Of a DNA stretch of 64,000 nt, positions 60,950-64,000 are shown one piece after another; within the stretch, counting starts at the first letter, position 1; every line of letters starts with the position of its first letter. Made by a program: the position numbers and the translations under genes. The notes below the pieces were generated by a model. That model searched no databases and was not told where the DNA came from. It saw only the letters and a program-made list of their open reading frames with translations. Source of the DNA: Polytrichum commune (lineage: Eukaryota > Streptophyta > Polytrichopsida > Polytrichales > Polytrichaceae); NCBI GenBank assembly GCA_950295325.1, contig OX485803.1, positions 3,038,001 through 3,102,000 of the forward strand, written 5' to 3'.

Positions 60950-61545
60950 AGTTTTAGTTAGTTACAAACACAAATATATCCAATTTAAGGGAAAAACCAT
61001 TTGTATCTTTGAGCATCGTCAAGGCCTTAAACACAAACATATTTTAACAACATGAGACAAGTGACTAGTTGCACATGCCACTTTAACCCTTAAGTGCCCA
61101 AGAGGCCCAAATTGGGCTTCTTCAAGCTTTAGAAAAAGTATGTCAACCATGTATTTATATATGTGTATATAACTAAAGCTAAATATGTCAAGATGATCAT
61201 GTCTATGATTAACAATTCTTCATATGTACTTTCTGAATCGGTTAAATACCTTGACGTTATTGAAGGTTTAAGTTCAATATGTAACATGGATGTCCTTGGA
61301 TGCAAATACATGTGTTATATTTAGTCATCAATATCAAATACGAGTATTTTAAAAAAATCCTTGACACAAGACAATACATATAATAAGGATTCAGACCCAC
61401 AAATATTATTTATGAATGTGGTGAGGCCCGTATAAATTGCAACATGTGGCCTTTACATCATTGTGTAAAACATTTGTAGCACTACTTCCAAAGAAAGATT
61501 TGAGTTATCCTCACTCCCACATGTTACTAGATTGTATGTGAAGGT

Positions 61546-61960
61546 CTACACTATATATTGTATTTAGTGCCACCAATTTTGTGCATATTTCTCAATACTG
61601 ATTGTAAACCACCCGTGCAGTGTCATCAACATTAAGTATCAGCCTAACATTATTGGTCATTCTTTGTTATTTTTTGATTTTGTTATTTTTATTTTTATTT
61701 AAAAAAAATGGGCATCATAGACTTACAATGTTGCAAGTATTGTCATTTACTAAGTGACCTTTCCTCCAAATTTCAATCGTCCATAATAATGATTCAATAC
61801 ATAGATGTCAGGATGCAAAACAAACCAAACTAAAAGTGGATGAATTAAAAGTAAGTTGGGATGGCATTACTTGTAAACTTGTTCATAAGAAAGTCTCATT
61901 AAAGTTTTTATCACATTGACATACAACACTATATGACACTAAGTACAATATTTAGTGTAG
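61546..61960. mobile_element. MITE family 1, copy 2
   Basis: Ends CTACACTATATATTG and, on the right, CAATATTTAGTGTAG. The interior matches 8921-9279 (AGTGCCACCAATT, CTCAATACTGATTGTAAA, CAACATTAAGTATCAGCC, CCAAATTTCAATC). A local A8 run and insertions make it about 56 bp longer. Confidence 0.75.
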
Positions 61961-64000
61961 CATTATTCTTAACTCTTTGATTCTTCCATTCTCTTCACAA
62001 ATCAAAGTGCATTCATGTGACCTTTTCAGTTGTCTACTCCAATGTCTGATGTATAACACCGTAGAACTACCCACCTAAGAGCGAAAACAAGAATGTAAAA
62101 TTAAAGGCAAATGGCACTTCAAGCTCCCTGTTGGAATGGAAATGACATCCTTCATCACACAAAACTTTCCGTCCAGTTTCATCCATGAAATTGTTGGGGA
62201 TTATGTTGAAGAACAGATGTTGGCCCACCACTTTTCACATTGTCACATCTAGAGATATTTGCAGATGGTGACATAAATGGCTGGTGTGATCAACCCCTCA
62301 GACATGATCATGACAACTAAGATTACAAGTATGAACCCAAGGGAGTTATATTTGTTAAAATTAACAAAGGGATGTTGATGTGCATCGCATGCACCTTGAA
62401 TAGATGAGCAACAAGTCTCAATTTATACATTCAATGATAAGAGGCCTTGGTCAAGCTTCGTGAACTGGCCATGAATGAATCACTAAAGATTCTTAGAATG
62501 CTAATTGAGAAGGAGGAGACACGTGGTAACTAATTCTAGAAGGCTAAGTCGTCGAACCATGTGAAGTGGACTTCATTTGAGAGTCTAGTTGACAAGGATT
62601 CCACGTAGGTGGATTTACACTTAAGAGTGGTGAGTTGGCACTCAGGTGGTCCCTAATGTAGAGAAGAAAAGAGAGAAGAAGAACGAAGTGTGCAATTAAC
62701 ATTATTGTGTCCATTCCTTTTGAAACCTGTGTGTGTATGATGTGGTGTGAGTAATGTGTAATGTAAGGTTTGTAGGTAGTTTAGTTGGATTACATGGAGG
62801 GTTCCATTTGTCTAGGGTTCACTATTATGTCCATTGTGGGCGCTCTCTATTTTGTTCTAGCTGCATCGCCTTTCTACTTTGAAGGTGGATACCTCTGACA
62901 TAATTAGCTTCCAACACCATGGTCACTTTGTTTGGAGTTTTCTAGACTATTAGACCTTTAGGAGACTAAATTCAACATGACAACAAGCAGCACAAGGTGC
63001 ATACAAGTAGAGACAACAACGTAACTCCTTACTACCAAATTTTATAACATAATGTGATGGTTGCCAATGTTGTGACGTTAAGAGGTGCGAGGTCAAACGC
63101 TTTGTTCTTGCAAAGTTGAGTAGAAAAGGAGGAATGCAATGTGATTTTCACACTTTCCATGCCATCGCTATCTTGAAAGCCTTGATCATAAGCCCTAACA
63201 AAACATAGGAGTCACTTGGATATTGACCCTGGCATCTGACTTATGTACTAACCCATGTAGCACCCACTTCATGCTAGAAAGCATGGTAAAATAAACCCTA
63301 GCATTAACTTCACATGGTTTGATTTTTTTTTTCTTTACAAATTTATTATGGATCATGATAAATATTTTTGATTGAAGTTGGTTTTCCTTCAATTCATATC
63401 ATTTACGAATGTGCTAGCTATAAAATACAACTAATGAATAAAATATGATTTTGTGGATATGCTAAAGAGTTTATTTTGGATAGTTGAACTTTATTTATCA
63501 TGAAAAAGTTACTACTTTGGCACCAAGGTACTATTGTAGACCTCAAAATCACTTATAATAAGCCAACAACCTGAAGTCTAGGTGATAGATGTATGTGGGT
63601 CCATGTTGGCTTCAAAAAATGCAAGTTTGCCTCATAGGAACAAGTTACAATTGTTGATGCTTAGCACTATCCACCTTGTGTTTGTACATGTGTAATCAAT
63701 GAAGGTCATTGAGCATCTTGGTTTATATCATTTCACATGATAAAATTAATGAAGTTATTTAGTCCCTACTTAGCCTCCTTGGAGATTTTATGGCTGCCAA
63801 AATCAAGTTTGTGTTTTCAAATTTGGCATAAACATGTGAAAATTTAGAGGTGTAGAAAGACAATGGAACTTCAATGTTCTTTTTACACTAACATGCGATG
63901 TTTGTTCACCGCCTTTAATCCATGTATACGTGGTCATGGGCAGAGGTGGCTTAGTATCTATTTCCATAGGTGGACCGTAGAGTTAGTCATGTATTAAGTT
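61961..64000. other. non-genic region
   Basis: No gene, RNA gene or clear element seen. Short frames only, none with a family motif. Confidence 0.55.

Noticed and set aside
1-64000. LTR retrotransposons or other capsid-bearing elements
   Set aside because: I found no protease, integrase or capsid motifs and no paired long terminal repeats.
1-64000. CRISPR arrays, bacterial operons or defence islands
   Set aside because: No regularly spaced short repeats and no compact operons; the genes have spliceosomal introns.

Overview
The window reads as nuclear DNA of a land plant. It is AT-rich and gene-poor, with short GT-AG introns, pyrimidine-rich acceptors, a plant-type UBA/PUB gene and many small foldback elements. 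The species cannot be fixed from sequence alone; a repeat-rich non-seed plant genome is possible, but that is only an impression. There is no sign of bacterial operons, plasmid functions or CRISPR.

Layout. 1-3.4 kb: no gene, with one old repeat fragment. 3.4-3.8 kb: a tRNA-derived SINE with target duplications. 4.4-12.4 kb: two decayed copies of one LINE family, both on the minus strand. They carry endonuclease-start, reverse transcriptase, RNase H and zinc-knuckle remnants, and one has a MITE inserted in its RNase H region. 12.6-20 kb: non-genic, with several MITE/foldback elements. 20.2-30 kb: a FBXO21-like F-box gene on the plus strand (F-box, SirB1/transglutaminase-like region, YccV/HspQ-like domain). 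It is preceded by a GC-rich leader and a 160-bp tandem duplication in which each unit holds a strong hairpin. 30.5-32 kb: MITEs. 32.9-40 kb: a second LINE family (plus strand), split by a 3.83-kb Tc1/mariner-pogo type DNA transposon with 26-bp inverted repeats and TA duplications. 41.0-47.5 kb: a complete 13-exon gene on the minus strand for a two-zinc-finger, UBA and PUB domain protein. Its first intron holds a 353-bp tandem duplication. 47.9-48.0 kb: a second, 5'-truncated SINE copy with a perfect 12-bp target duplication. 52-57 kb: an unrecognised multi-pass membrane protein gene (minus strand) with a 182-bp, four-unit tandem repeat upstream. 57.6-64 kb: no gene, several MITEs.

The two recognisable host genes both point to ubiquitin biology: an SCF substrate-receptor-like protein, and a p97/Cdc48-adaptor-like UBA/PUB protein. 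They are separated by transposons and lie on opposite strands, so no shared regulation is implied. Exon coordinates come from reading splice sites and keeping phase by hand. I ran no alignment or database search.
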